Assembly (NCBI GenBank): GCA_963520375.1
Contig: CAUQQF010000014.1
Location: 1 to 50,091 of the forward strand
Reading direction: 5' to 3'
DNA length: 50,091 nucleotides
From: JABCPE02 sp963520375
GTDB taxonomy: Bacteria; Bacteroidota; Bacteroidia; Flavobacteriales; Weeksellaceae
A model generated the notes under the pieces. That model had not been told where the DNA came from. It worked only from the letters and a program-made list of their open reading frames with translations, and ran no database searches. Numbering within the stretch: the stretch's first letter is position 1; the number at the start of each line of letters is the position of its first letter. The translations under genes were made by a program, and so were the position numbers. Positions 8,552 to 15,703 of the stretch are shown here, in pieces.

Positions 8552-9040
8552 TTAGTTTAAGTTTTTATCATTTAATAAATTAGCCACCAGGTCATTTTGG
8601 GCATCTTTATTATCCAATTTTTTCTTCAATATAGTTTCAGCAATATCTACAGATAAAGAACTGATCTGCTTTTTCATATCATCTATAGCAGCAGCCTTTT
8701 CCATAGCGATAGAATGTCTCGCAGCCTCTATCATTTTTTCTCCTTCTACTTTAGCTGTATCTTTCGCTTCGTTAATCATTCTATCTCTGATTTCTCTTGC
8801 TTCTCTCAATATATTATCCTTTTCTATTTTAGCTTCTTGGATAATTCTTTCGTTTTCAGCTTTTAAATTCTGAACTTCCTCTCTTGCTAATTTAGCTTGG
8901 TTAAGAGCATCTACGATTGTTGTTTCTCTTTCATTAAGCGCATTAAGAATTGGTTTCCATGCATATTTTGCCAAAAGAAACATCAATACAGCAAAAGTAA
9001 GAGTCATCCAAAAAACTAAACCTAATCCTGGTGTTATCAT
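8552..9040 (-). CDS. atpF: F1Fo ATP synthase, b subunit
   Basis: The membrane-anchored peripheral stalk. Of 162 residues, about 5-27 form one membrane helix (LVFWMTLTFAVLMFLLAKYAW, then the KPILNALNERE turn), and the rest is a long charged helix with the right-handed coiled-coil look of b subunits (AREEVQNLKAENERIIQEA and so on), ending in the delta-binding tail. The start codon is ATG at 9040. The 108 bases between atpE and this gene contain a long hairpin (9098-9137), listed separately; the mRNA leader of atpF therefore follows a structured element. Confidence 0.95.
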   Translation of the reverse strand: MITPGLGLVFWMTLTFAVLMFLLAKYAWKPILNALNERETTIVDALNQAKLAREEVQNLKAENERIIQEAKIEKDNILREAREIRDRMINEAKDTAKVEGEKMIEAARHSIAMEKAAAIDDMKKQISSLSVDIAETILKKKLDNKDAQNDLVANLLNDKNLN

Positions 9041-9097
9041 TTCTAAATTATTTTATTTTTTATTTTACTTTAAATATTTTTTAATACAAAATTTTAA

Positions 9098-9137
9098 AAT
9101 AATCTTGGTAAACACCAACCGTGTTACCAAGATTATT
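9098..9137 (-). promoter_or_regulatory. Long intercistronic hairpin between atpE and atpF
   Basis: A perfect 13-bp inverted repeat (9098-9110 with 9125-9137) is extended by four further pairs (9112-9115 with 9121-9124) after one bulged A at 9111, with a 5-base loop. On the reverse strand it starts 11 bases after the atpE stop codon and is followed by an AT-rich run with two T4 blocks. It looks like a partial terminator or an mRNA 3'-end stabiliser inside the operon, which would raise atpE over the downstream genes. Confidence 0.8.
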
Positions 9138-9148
9138 AGGATTTTTGA

Positions 9149-9367
9149 TTATCCTTTCATGAACGGAGCACTGAAAATCAATCCGATAAGTCCAGCACCT
9201 TCGATAAGACCACAAGCGATCAACATCGCAGCTTGTACCTTATCAGCCGCTTCTGGCTGTCTAGCGATAGCATCCATCGCGTGAGAACCAATTTTAGAAA
9301 TACCGTAAGCTACTCCTAATACAGCAAGTGAAATTGCTACATAATTTAAATTAGACATAAAATCCAT
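9149..9367 (-). CDS. atpE: F1Fo ATP synthase, c subunit
   Basis: The 72-residue ring subunit that carries ions across the membrane. Two membrane helices (about 8-30 and 46-68) flank the polar loop ARQPEA (35-40). The ion-binding carboxylate is Glu56 in LIEGAGLIGL. Sodium-using rings have a Ser/Thr next to this Glu and a Gln in helix 1; here the next residue is Gly and no such Gln is seen, so protons are the likely ion (inference). ATG at 9367 is the listed start; an ATG three codons later (9358) is equally possible. It is followed by the long hairpin at 9098-9137, and the gene is flanked by AT-rich spacers of 48 and 108 bases. Confidence 0.96.
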   Translation of the reverse strand: MDFMSNLNYVAISLAVLGVAYGISKIGSHAMDAIARQPEAADKVQAAMLIACGLIEGAGLIGLIFSAPFMKG

Positions 9368-9415
9368 GATAAAAAATATTTAGTTAAAATTATTATTTAA
9401 AATTAAAATTCTTTT

Positions 9416-10504
9416 TTAGTGTCCTTCCGCATGCCCATGTGCATCATCGTGACTATGTTCTGCTACTGCAATACCAATATATAAAGCTGATAATATTGTA
9501 AATATATACGCTTGTAAAGCAGCAACTAACAATTCCAAGATAGAAACGAACAACGCCAATGGCACAGAAACCGCTCCTAAAGCTGCATTTTTGAAAATAA
9601 ATATCAATGAAATAATACTTAAAATCATAATGTGTCCTGCTGTAATATTCGCCATAAGACGCATGGTCAAGGAGAATGGTTTAGTGAAAATACCTATAAT
9701 CTCCAATGGAATCATAATCGGCTTTAGCAAAAATGGTACTGGCGGCCAGAAAATATGTTTCCAATAATCTTTATTAGCACTCAATAAAATAGTAAACAAT
9801 GTGAATAAAGAAAGAACTAATGTAACTGCTATATTACCCGTAAGGTTAGCCCCACCAGGAAAAAACGGAACAAGTCCTATCAAGTTATTCAACCAAATAA
9901 AGAAGAATATAGTCAATAAGAACGGCATAAACTTCTTGTAATGTTTAGAACCAATATTTGGAATTGCAATTCCATCTCTCACCAACAATACAACAGGCTC
10001 GAAAAATCTCGCTACTCCAGTAGGAACTAAAGATTTTTTGTAAGAATTTGCCATTGAAATGAATAATCCTAAGATAATCAAAACAGAAATGAACAATGCA
10101 AAAACATTCTTAGTAATAGAAAGGTCGTAAAACACCTTTTCAGTTCCTTTGAACAAATCTGGAATTTGCGCTTTTTCCAAACCTTCTTTATTCACCAAAA
10201 CACCGTGCTCCAAAGTGTATCCATCTATTACTTCTCCATGAGCCACACTACTTGACATAAAAACATGCCAACCTTTCTCATCCTTCACAATCACTGGCAA
10301 AGGAATAGTAACATGAAACTCTCCCTCTTCACCTTCATTGAAGGTAGCAATATGCCACTCATGAGTATCATAAATGTGATGATTGATAAGCTCAGAAGGA
10401 TTAAAGGTTTTTTCACCTCCATCTACATGTTCACTAGCAAGAGCAGTATTCCCAAACAGCATGAACATCAAAACAAAAAATAGTGAATAAATTCTCTGGT
10501 TCAT
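9416..10504 (-). CDS. atpB: F1Fo ATP synthase, a subunit, with long periplasmic N-terminal extension
   Basis: The stator subunit of the proton channel. The essential arginine is Arg282 in TMRLMANITAGH, and the late helix LLVAALQAYIFTILSALYIG is typical. At 362 residues it is about 90 longer than the E. coli protein: residues 1-23 are a signal peptide (ending ALAS), about 24-130 a periplasmic region, then roughly six membrane helices from 132 on. Such an extension is common in Bacteroidota. The C-terminus is a His-rich tail (HSHDDAHGHAEGH). It is the first subunit gene of the operon, with a promoter box at 10525-10532. Confidence 0.96.
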   Translation of the reverse strand: MNQRIYSLFFVLMFMLFGNTALASEHVDGGEKTFNPSELINHHIYDTHEWHIATFNEGEEGEFHVTIPLPVIVKDEKGWHVFMSSSVAHGEVIDGYTLEHGVLVNKEGLEKAQIPDLFKGTEKVFYDLSITKNVFALFISVLIILGLFISMANSYKKSLVPTGVARFFEPVVLLVRDGIAIPNIGSKHYKKFMPFLLTIFFFIWLNNLIGLVPFFPGGANLTGNIAVTLVLSLFTLFTILLSANKDYWKHIFWPPVPFLLKPIMIPLEIIGIFTKPFSLTMRLMANITAGHIMILSIISLIFIFKNAALGAVSVPLALFVSILELLVAALQAYIFTILSALYIGIAVAEHSHDDAHGHAEGH

Positions 10505-10524
10505 TTCTTATTTTTATTGATTTG

Positions 10525-10532
10525 CAAATATA
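10525..10532 (-). promoter_or_regulatory. -7 promoter box (TATATTTG) for the atpB operon
   Basis: Reverse-strand TATATTTG, 20 bases upstream of the atpB ATG, matches TAnnTTTG. It lies in the 55-base gap after the small membrane protein gene, so atpB can be transcribed on its own as well as by read-through. Confidence 0.5.
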
Positions 10533-10559
10533 CTTAAATAAATTAAGTTTTAAAAATAA

Positions 10560-10922
10560 TTATAATTGATTTTTATCAGATTTTTGATTATTCTTTATTT
10601 CCCTAAGAACAGAATGGTATAGAGGTATGGATAACAGAAGAAAAACAAGAGCCAAAAACATCACTAAGACCTCATTTTTCTTAATTACGAACATCCACAA
10701 AAATGCCCAAAGAATATCTTTCCCAAAATTCATAGCCATGAAAGCCATCACAGCCATAGACATTTTCTTTAATCCTTTATAAATCCTGAAAAGTAGAAAA
10801 TTAAGAATAAGGAATGAGAAAAAAATCCCTATAATATATATATAATATTCAGGATATTGATAGAGATAAATCCCCATGAATACAGCCGCAAATGCGTAAA
10901 TAATGATATCTATTTTATTCAA
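10560..10922 (-). CDS. Small membrane protein upstream of atpB
   Basis: Up to 120 residues with about four hydrophobic segments (near 6-21, 25-45, 66-82 and 86-105) and a charged tail. No family recognised. Its place directly before atpB is where flavobacteria often carry AtpI/AtpZ-like or other assembly proteins, so an ATP synthase assembly role is possible but unproven. The start is uncertain: the full frame begins with TTG at 10922, only about 13 bases after the promoter box at 10936-10943, while the first ATG is at 10877 and would give 105 residues and remove the first half of helix 1. Confidence 0.65.
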   Translation of the reverse strand: MNKIDIIIYAFAAVFMGIYLYQYPEYYIYIIGIFFSFLILNFLLFRIYKGLKKMSMAVMAFMAMNFGKDILWAFLWMFVIKKNEVLVMFLALVFLLLSIPLYHSVLREIKNNQKSDKNQL

Positions 10923-10935
10923 AATAAAGTTTTTG

Positions 10936-10943
10936 CAAAGTTA
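10936..10943 (-). promoter_or_regulatory. -7 promoter box (TAACTTTG) with -33 TTTG, for the small membrane protein
   Basis: Reverse-strand TAACTTTG with an upstream TTTG 21 bases away: both halves of the Bacteroidota promoter. It lies between the S4-protein gene and the membrane protein gene and would start a transcript reading into the atp operon. Confidence 0.6.
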
Positions 10944-10970
10944 TGGATTTTCTTTTTATAAATACAAAGT

Positions 10971-11402
10971 TTATTCCTCGTCTTCTTCATTCTCTATATC
11001 GAGAAAAAAAGCATCCCAGTCGTCCTCTTCCTCATTATCATTATCTAAAAAATCACTCATATCCCTACGGTCTTTTTTCGTAGGCCTTCCCTCTCCTTTC
11101 TGGCGATAATAATCCTGTGAGAGCATTCTCATTTTCAATATTTCATACTGCTCCTTATCGGTAACATCCTTGATATGAAGTGGAACAAACTTAGCACCGA
11201 GGCGACTTTTAGGAATCTGCAAAACTTCTATTTTATAATTGATTTGGTTTTTCCTAATTTCCACCACATCGCCTTCATGGACTTCCCGCGAAGCTTTCAC
11301 TGGCTGTCCGCCGATGGAAACTCTATTTTTTTTGATTTCATCTGCTGCGATGCTCCTTGTTTTATAAAAACGAACACTCCACAGAAATTTGTCTACACGC
11401 AT
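10971..11402 (-). CDS. S4-domain RNA-binding protein (Hsp15-like)
   Basis: A 143-residue protein whose first 60 residues are an S4 RNA-binding domain: MRVDKFLWSVRFYKTRSIA, then the RVSIGGQPVKASREVHEGD loop. This is the arrangement of Hsp15 (HslR), a protein that binds 50S subunits carrying a nascent chain after translation fails. The second half is basic (QKGEGRPTKKDRRDM), followed by an acidic tail very rich in Asp and Glu. Starts with ATG at 11402, 11 bases after recO, so it is probably in one operon with it. The exact Hsp15 role is inferred from the family. Confidence 0.85.
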   Translation of the reverse strand: MRVDKFLWSVRFYKTRSIAADEIKKNRVSIGGQPVKASREVHEGDVVEIRKNQINYKIEVLQIPKSRLGAKFVPLHIKDVTDKEQYEILKMRMLSQDYYRQKGEGRPTKKDRRDMSDFLDNDNEEEDDWDAFFLDIENEEDEE

Positions 11403-11413
11403 ACCTTATTTTA

Positions 11414-12103
11414 TTATTCAGAAAAAATTTGCCTCAAAACATCCAAAGATTTTGGAATTTTAAATTCTGGAAAATGACAACTATAATATACCAGCACCGA
11501 ATCCAAAAAATCTTCTTTCATGCTATTTTTTATCTTCACATCATAGATTTCTTCGTTTGAAATCATTTTTTTCCAATACTCAGAAACCTGCTCATCAAAC
11601 AAATGATGACAAATACTCTCCGAAAAAAATCCAGACTCTGGGTCTAAAAATTTTTCTTCCCTGCACAGAGGCGCCACTCCCTGACTTCTAAGATATTCGA
11701 CCAAAAAAGCATAATGAGCCTGATAATTTTGGTTCTCTAACTGATGCAAGAAAACCTTTATATTTGTATAAATCTGAGTATTTACCAACTCTATTTTTAA
11801 GACCTGATGAAGGAATTCCGCCACAAAGAACAAAATAGATGACACCCGAATATCTTCATAATTTTCCAAAGTTTTCACCTTTTCTATTTTACTGATTGTC
11901 TGTATATTATATTTTTTATGAAAATCAGAAATCGTAAAATACAGCTCTGTCATGGGAGTAAGATAGGCCTTTTTCTTGTTTTTAGGCGAGTAAATCCCTC
12001 TCATGAAAAAACTCTGAAAACCAGCATTTTCGGTAAAGCAATGTAAGATAGCATCATTATCACCATATTTTATATATGACAAAAGAATTCCTCTATCTAC
12101 CAT
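11414..12103 (-). CDS. recO: DNA repair protein RecO
   Basis: RecO helps load RecA on single-stranded DNA in the RecFOR pathway. The 229-residue protein has the N-terminal OB-fold start (RGILLSYIKYGDNDAILHCFTENAG, then FFMRGIYSP and KKKAYLTPMTELYFT) and a helical C-terminal half. The CxxC-type zinc site of some RecO proteins is not present. Starts with ATG at 12103, 4 bases after the 5'-nucleotidase gene, suggesting a shared transcript. Confidence 0.9.
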   Translation of the reverse strand: MVDRGILLSYIKYGDNDAILHCFTENAGFQSFFMRGIYSPKNKKKAYLTPMTELYFTISDFHKKYNIQTISKIEKVKTLENYEDIRVSSILFFVAEFLHQVLKIELVNTQIYTNIKVFLHQLENQNYQAHYAFLVEYLRSQGVAPLCREEKFLDPESGFFSESICHHLFDEQVSEYWKKMISNEEIYDVKIKNSMKEDFLDSVLVYYSCHFPEFKIPKSLDVLRQIFSE

Positions 12104-12107
12104 ATTA

Positions 12108-13052
12108 TCAAACGATTATCTTATTATCTATGAATTGGTTTTGGAAAGATACTTTGCTGATTTTCTTATCTTTATCAAAATAAAAATCTATCCTTCCCAG
12201 CAGAATCCCTGCCCATCCTACTTGGTTCACCAGAACATTCACGCCTTTACTATTTTTAAGGACATTTGGTTCTGTCAAAAATGTGTGTGTGTGCCCTCCT
12301 AAAATAATGTCTATTCCATGAGTCTGAGCCGCTAACTTTCTATCAGAAACCAAGTCTTCAGCCTGTCCGTAATCATATCCCAAATGCGAAAGACAAACAA
12401 CCAAATCACATTTTTTGGTATTTCTAAGGAAATCTGCGTATTTCTGTGCCGTCGCAACAGGGTCAAGATATTTAGTTTCACCATAATATTTTTTCCCTAC
12501 AAGCCCTTCCAATTTCACTCCCAGACCAAACACGCCTACTTTAATATTTCCTTTTCTAAAAATCTTATACGGCTGTGTTTTTCCCTTTAAAATGGTGTCT
12601 GAAAAATCATAATTAGAACAGATAAAAGGGAATTTAGCATTCGGTAAAACCTTTAAAAATCCTTCCAAACCATTGTCAAAATCATGATTTCCCATAGTAG
12701 CCGCATCATATTTCATCATGGACATGAGCTTAAATTCCAGCTCGCCGCCAAACATATTAAAATAAGGCGTTCCTTGGAAAATATCGCCACTATCGAACAA
12801 AAGCACATTCTTTTCCACGCCTCTAATCTGCTCTATCAGAGTAGCTCTCCTCGCAAATCCTCCCTGATTGGGATATCTGCTGTGCCCTTCCTCAAAAGGC
12901 TCTATCCTGCTGTGTTGGTCATTGGTATGAAGAATGGTGATTTTTTCAGGTGTATCTTTCGAATCAAATGTCTTTGCTGACAAAACATTTGGCGTAAGTG
13001 TCGTTGCCAAAGCTCCTCCACCCAATATTTTCAAAAATTCTTTTCTATTCAT
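12108..13052 (-). CDS. 5'-nucleotidase family metallophosphatase (catalytic half)
   Basis: A 314-residue exported metallophosphoesterase of the UshA/5'-nucleotidase family. The metal-binding blocks are complete: the ILHTNDQHSR start (Asp and His), DSGDIFQGTP, MGNHDFDNG, LSHLGYD and GGHTHTFL. The N-terminus MNRKEFLKILGGGALATTLTP has one Arg-Lys pair and a hydrophobic stretch ending in LSAK; it looks like a Tat-type or ordinary signal peptide, without the full twin arginine. It lacks the C-terminal substrate-binding domain; that domain is encoded by the gene just upstream (13065-13823), 12 bases away. Substrate is probably a nucleotide or related phosphoester outside the cytoplasm. Confidence 0.9.
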   Translation of the reverse strand: MNRKEFLKILGGGALATTLTPNVLSAKTFDSKDTPEKITILHTNDQHSRIEPFEEGHSRYPNQGGFARRATLIEQIRGVEKNVLLFDSGDIFQGTPYFNMFGGELEFKLMSMMKYDAATMGNHDFDNGLEGFLKVLPNAKFPFICSNYDFSDTILKGKTQPYKIFRKGNIKVGVFGLGVKLEGLVGKKYYGETKYLDPVATAQKYADFLRNTKKCDLVVCLSHLGYDYGQAEDLVSDRKLAAQTHGIDIILGGHTHTFLTEPNVLKNSKGVNVLVNQVGWAGILLGRIDFYFDKDKKISKVSFQNQFIDNKIIV

Positions 13053-13064
13053 TTTTGTTCATCC

Positions 13065-13823
13065 TTATTGATTATTCCCGATAAATTGCAGTCTTTGTTC
13101 CTGCTTTATTTTTATCTCTGGATTTTGTTTAAATTTCTCAATAAATAAATCCCTGAGGGTCATTTCCGTTAGTATAAGCTGTTCTCCTTTCAGGAAAAAT
13201 TTCATATAATCTCCTCCGTAGGCCAAGTAGTCCGAGGTCGCAATGTAATAATACTGACCAGCTTTTGGTTTTTCACCGTTTATCAGTCCTTGTTTTAGTT
13301 TTCCATTTTCTACCACTATCGTAAATCCAGCCACGGGATTATTTCTTTTTTGTTTTTCGTAATAGTCAAACACACCTTGTATGTCTTCGCCCTTCATTTT
13401 AACGATAACCAATTGATTTTCAAAAGGCATCACCTCAAAAATATTTCTCAGCAAAATATCTCCCTTACTGATATCATTTCGGATTCCTCCTATATTTAAA
13501 ATCGCTGCATCTACAGCAGGAATGCTGTTTTTTGCACCCCAGTCATTCGCTCCTTCCAACACGAAATCCGCCAAAAGCTGCCCGAGCGAACTGTTATCTC
13601 CCTTCCTATTAAGCTCCACCTCGGTATGGGAAATCTTTTGGTTCATTTTATTCTCCAGCTCCTTTTTATATGGTGTGATAACGGAAACCAACTCTTTTTT
13701 CTGCGCTATTTCTCCATTTATCAACTGGTTCTTATGAGGAGAAACTTGGCTTACATTTAGCTGTGTAGTACATGACACCACAGCCATCAAAACTGCTCCT
13801 GATAATATACTTTTATTTTTCAT
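13065..13823 (-). CDS. 5'-nucleotidase C-terminal domain lipoprotein (substrate-binding half)
   Basis: A 252-residue lipoprotein (signal peptide ending VVSC, lipid Cys18) made only of the 5'-nucleotidase C-terminal domain. The domain is recognised by LGQLLADF, then AILNIGGIRNDISKGDI, then NIFEVMPFENQLV, GEDIQGVFDYY, and YYIATSDYLAYGGDYM; Asn/Gly/Arg of NIGGIRNDI and the Phe/Tyr stack bind the nucleoside base in characterised relatives. The catalytic half is the next gene. Start: a longer frame begins with TTG at 13877, but the promoter box at 13844-13851 lies downstream of that, so ATG at 13823 is the start. Confidence 0.9.
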   Translation of the reverse strand: MKNKSILSGAVLMAVVSCTTQLNVSQVSPHKNQLINGEIAQKKELVSVITPYKKELENKMNQKISHTEVELNRKGDNSSLGQLLADFVLEGANDWGAKNSIPAVDAAILNIGGIRNDISKGDILLRNIFEVMPFENQLVIVKMKGEDIQGVFDYYEKQKRNNPVAGFTIVVENGKLKQGLINGEKPKAGQYYYIATSDYLAYGGDYMKFFLKGEQLILTEMTLRDLFIEKFKQNPEIKIKQEQRLQFIGNNQ

Positions 13824-13843
13824 TTGTTCTTTAAATACAGCCA

Positions 13844-13851
13844 CAAATATA
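13844..13851 (-). promoter_or_regulatory. -7 promoter box (TATATTTG) for the split 5'-nucleotidase operon
   Basis: Reverse-strand TATATTTG, 20 bases upstream of the ATG at 13823; a TTTG lies 23 bases further up. The box supports the short start of the lipoprotein gene and probably drives the nucleotidase pair, recO and the S4 gene. Confidence 0.5.
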
Positions 13852-13976
13852 TAGATTATTTCGGGATTTTTACTCAAATATGATATTCAAAACCATAGAA
13901 TGAAAAGAAGAAACAGCAAAATCCTAAATTTTACTTAAAAAGTCCTTGCTGATTTTTATCTTTTTAATAAAAAGCT

Positions 13977-13984
13977 TAAATTTG
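13977..13984 (+). promoter_or_regulatory. -7 promoter box (TAAATTTG) for dapA
   Basis: TAAATTTG matches TAnnTTTG and ends 18 bases before the dapA ATG. No lysine riboswitch-like structure is visible in the short leader. Confidence 0.5.
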
Positions 13985-14002
13985 GCTTCAAAATTTTAAA
14001 CA

Positions 14003-14881
14003 ATGAGTAAATTAAAAGGTCTGGGAGTAGCTTTGGTTACGCCATTTAATGAGGATTTATCCATAGATTTTGATTCTTTAACTAAATTAGTAGAATATAA
14101 CATCGCCAATGGAACGGATTTCCTAGTCGTTCTGGGAACTACAGCGGAAACTGCCACACTTTCCAAGGCTGAACAGGCGCAAGTCATAGAGCATATCGTA
14201 AAAGTAAATAACAAAAGACTTCCTCTAGTTTTAGGTATCGGAGGGAATAATACTTTGGCTGTTAAAGAACAGATAGAATCTACGGATTTAAGCGACTTTG
14301 AAGGAGTTCTTTCCGTTTCGCCATATTATAACAAACCTAATCAAGAGGGAATTTATCAGCACTATAAAATGCTGGCTTCCACAGGAAAAAACATCATCAT
14401 CTACAATGTTCCTGGGCGAACAGGACAAAATATAGATGCCGCAACGACACTGAGACTTGCCAAAGATTTCCCAAATCTTTTCATGATAAAAGAAGCTTCT
14501 CCAAATATCAGTCAATATTTTGATATTTTAAGAAAGAAACCTGCTGGATTTTCTTTGGTTTCGGGCGATGATGAGTTCACGCTTCCTGTCACTCTGGCTG
14601 GTGGTGACGGTGTAATTTCGGTAATTGGACAGGCTTATCCTAAGCTTTTTTCAGATATGATAAAACTTGCCAAAGAAAGCAAAGTAAAAGAAGCTTATAC
14701 TATTCACAATCAGCTCGTTGAACTCATAAGACTTATATTCGCGGAAGGAAATCCTTGCGGTGTGAAAACAGTTTTAGCAGAAATGGGCATTATCAAAAAC
14801 CACCTGAGACTTCCTCTAATAAAATCTTCTGAAAATCTGCAAGATAGAATAAAAGCTGAAATGAAAAATTTACAGAATTAA
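14003..14881 (+). CDS. dapA: 4-hydroxy-tetrahydrodipicolinate synthase
   Basis: Condenses pyruvate with aspartate semialdehyde, the first committed step to diaminopimelate and lysine. In the 292-residue TIM barrel the Schiff-base lysine is Lys163 (MIKEAS), with Tyr134 (IIYNVPGRTG), the Thr pair of LGTTAET (46-47), Tyr108 (VSPYYNKP) and Arg139 in their expected places. It is cytoplasmic. It stands alone behind its own promoter box, with a 53-base gap to the following PAP2 gene and no terminator I can see, so the PAP2 genes may be co-transcribed. Confidence 0.97.
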   Translation: MSKLKGLGVALVTPFNEDLSIDFDSLTKLVEYNIANGTDFLVVLGTTAETATLSKAEQAQVIEHIVKVNNKRLPLVLGIGGNNTLAVKEQIESTDLSDFEGVLSVSPYYNKPNQEGIYQHYKMLASTGKNIIIYNVPGRTGQNIDAATTLRLAKDFPNLFMIKEASPNISQYFDILRKKPAGFSLVSGDDEFTLPVTLAGGDGVISVIGQAYPKLFSDMIKLAKESKVKEAYTIHNQLVELIRLIFAEGNPCGVKTVLAEMGIIKNHLRLPLIKSSENLQDRIKAEMKNLQN

Positions 14882-14934
14882 ATCTTTTTTTGAAGTTAAA
14901 TTTTAATTTTAAAAACTATTAATTTTAAGAATTT

Positions 14935-15693
14935 ATGTTGTTAAAGTTTTTATTTTTCTTACCCTTATTTTTCATTGCAAATGGCAAATGCCTTGCTCAA
15001 GAACAACAAGGGCAGGAAGTGACGAAGCAGGAAATAAAAGAAACACAGGAAACCCTCATCATAGAACACAAACAAGATAGTGTAAACCTCATTGAAAGAC
15101 CTAAATTCAGACCCAAGGAACTCTACATTCCTGCTGGGCTGATGGCTCTTGGGCTAATTTCCGAAGGAAAAACCAAACAGGAAGTTCGCGAATGGAGAAA
15201 CAAACAAATTCCTCATTTTAGAAATAAATTTGATGATTATCTCCAGTTTGCTCCTCATGTCGCTGTCTATGGCTTTGAATTGATGGGAATGAAACCCAAA
15301 ACAGACTGGAAAAATCGTATCGCCATACATGCCAAAGGACACATCATAACTTTGGGACTGGCACATTTAATGAAAACATTAATCAACAATGAAAGACCCA
15401 ACGGAGCCCGTATGTCCTTCCCTTCTGGGCATACCGCATACGCTTTTAGTGGGGCAACAATCCTTGCCATGGAATACAAAGACGAACATCCTTGGGTGCC
15501 TTATGCAGCCTATGGTTCGGCTAGTGTGGTGGGAATCATGAGAATAGCCAACAACAGACACTATGTGAGCGATGTCCTATTCGGTGCTGGACTGGGGATT
15601 CTCTCCATGAAACTAGCATACTGGACACATAAATACAAATGGAACAAACCTAAAAAAGAAAAAAAAGACCCTTTCTTGGGCGTAGTTTACTAA
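14935..15693 (+). CDS. PAP2-family phosphatase, first of two
   Basis: A 252-residue exported or membrane-bound phosphatase of the PAP2 (phosphatidic acid phosphatase type 2) superfamily. All three motifs are intact: K-x6-RP from Lys147 to Arg154-Pro155 (KTLINNERP), PSGH at 163-166, and NNRHYVSD with His209 and Asp213. A signal peptide ends at about residue 21 (KCLAQ). Such enzymes remove phosphate from lipid carriers such as undecaprenyl pyrophosphate or from lipid A; the substrate here is not determined. Separated by 10 bases from a second PAP2 gene. Confidence 0.9.
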   Translation: MLLKFLFFLPLFFIANGKCLAQEQQGQEVTKQEIKETQETLIIEHKQDSVNLIERPKFRPKELYIPAGLMALGLISEGKTKQEVREWRNKQIPHFRNKFDDYLQFAPHVAVYGFELMGMKPKTDWKNRIAIHAKGHIITLGLAHLMKTLINNERPNGARMSFPSGHTAYAFSGATILAMEYKDEHPWVPYAAYGSASVVGIMRIANNRHYVSDVLFGAGLGILSMKLAYWTHKYKWNKPKKEKKDPFLGVVY

Positions 15694-15703
15694 TAGTTTA
15701 ATA

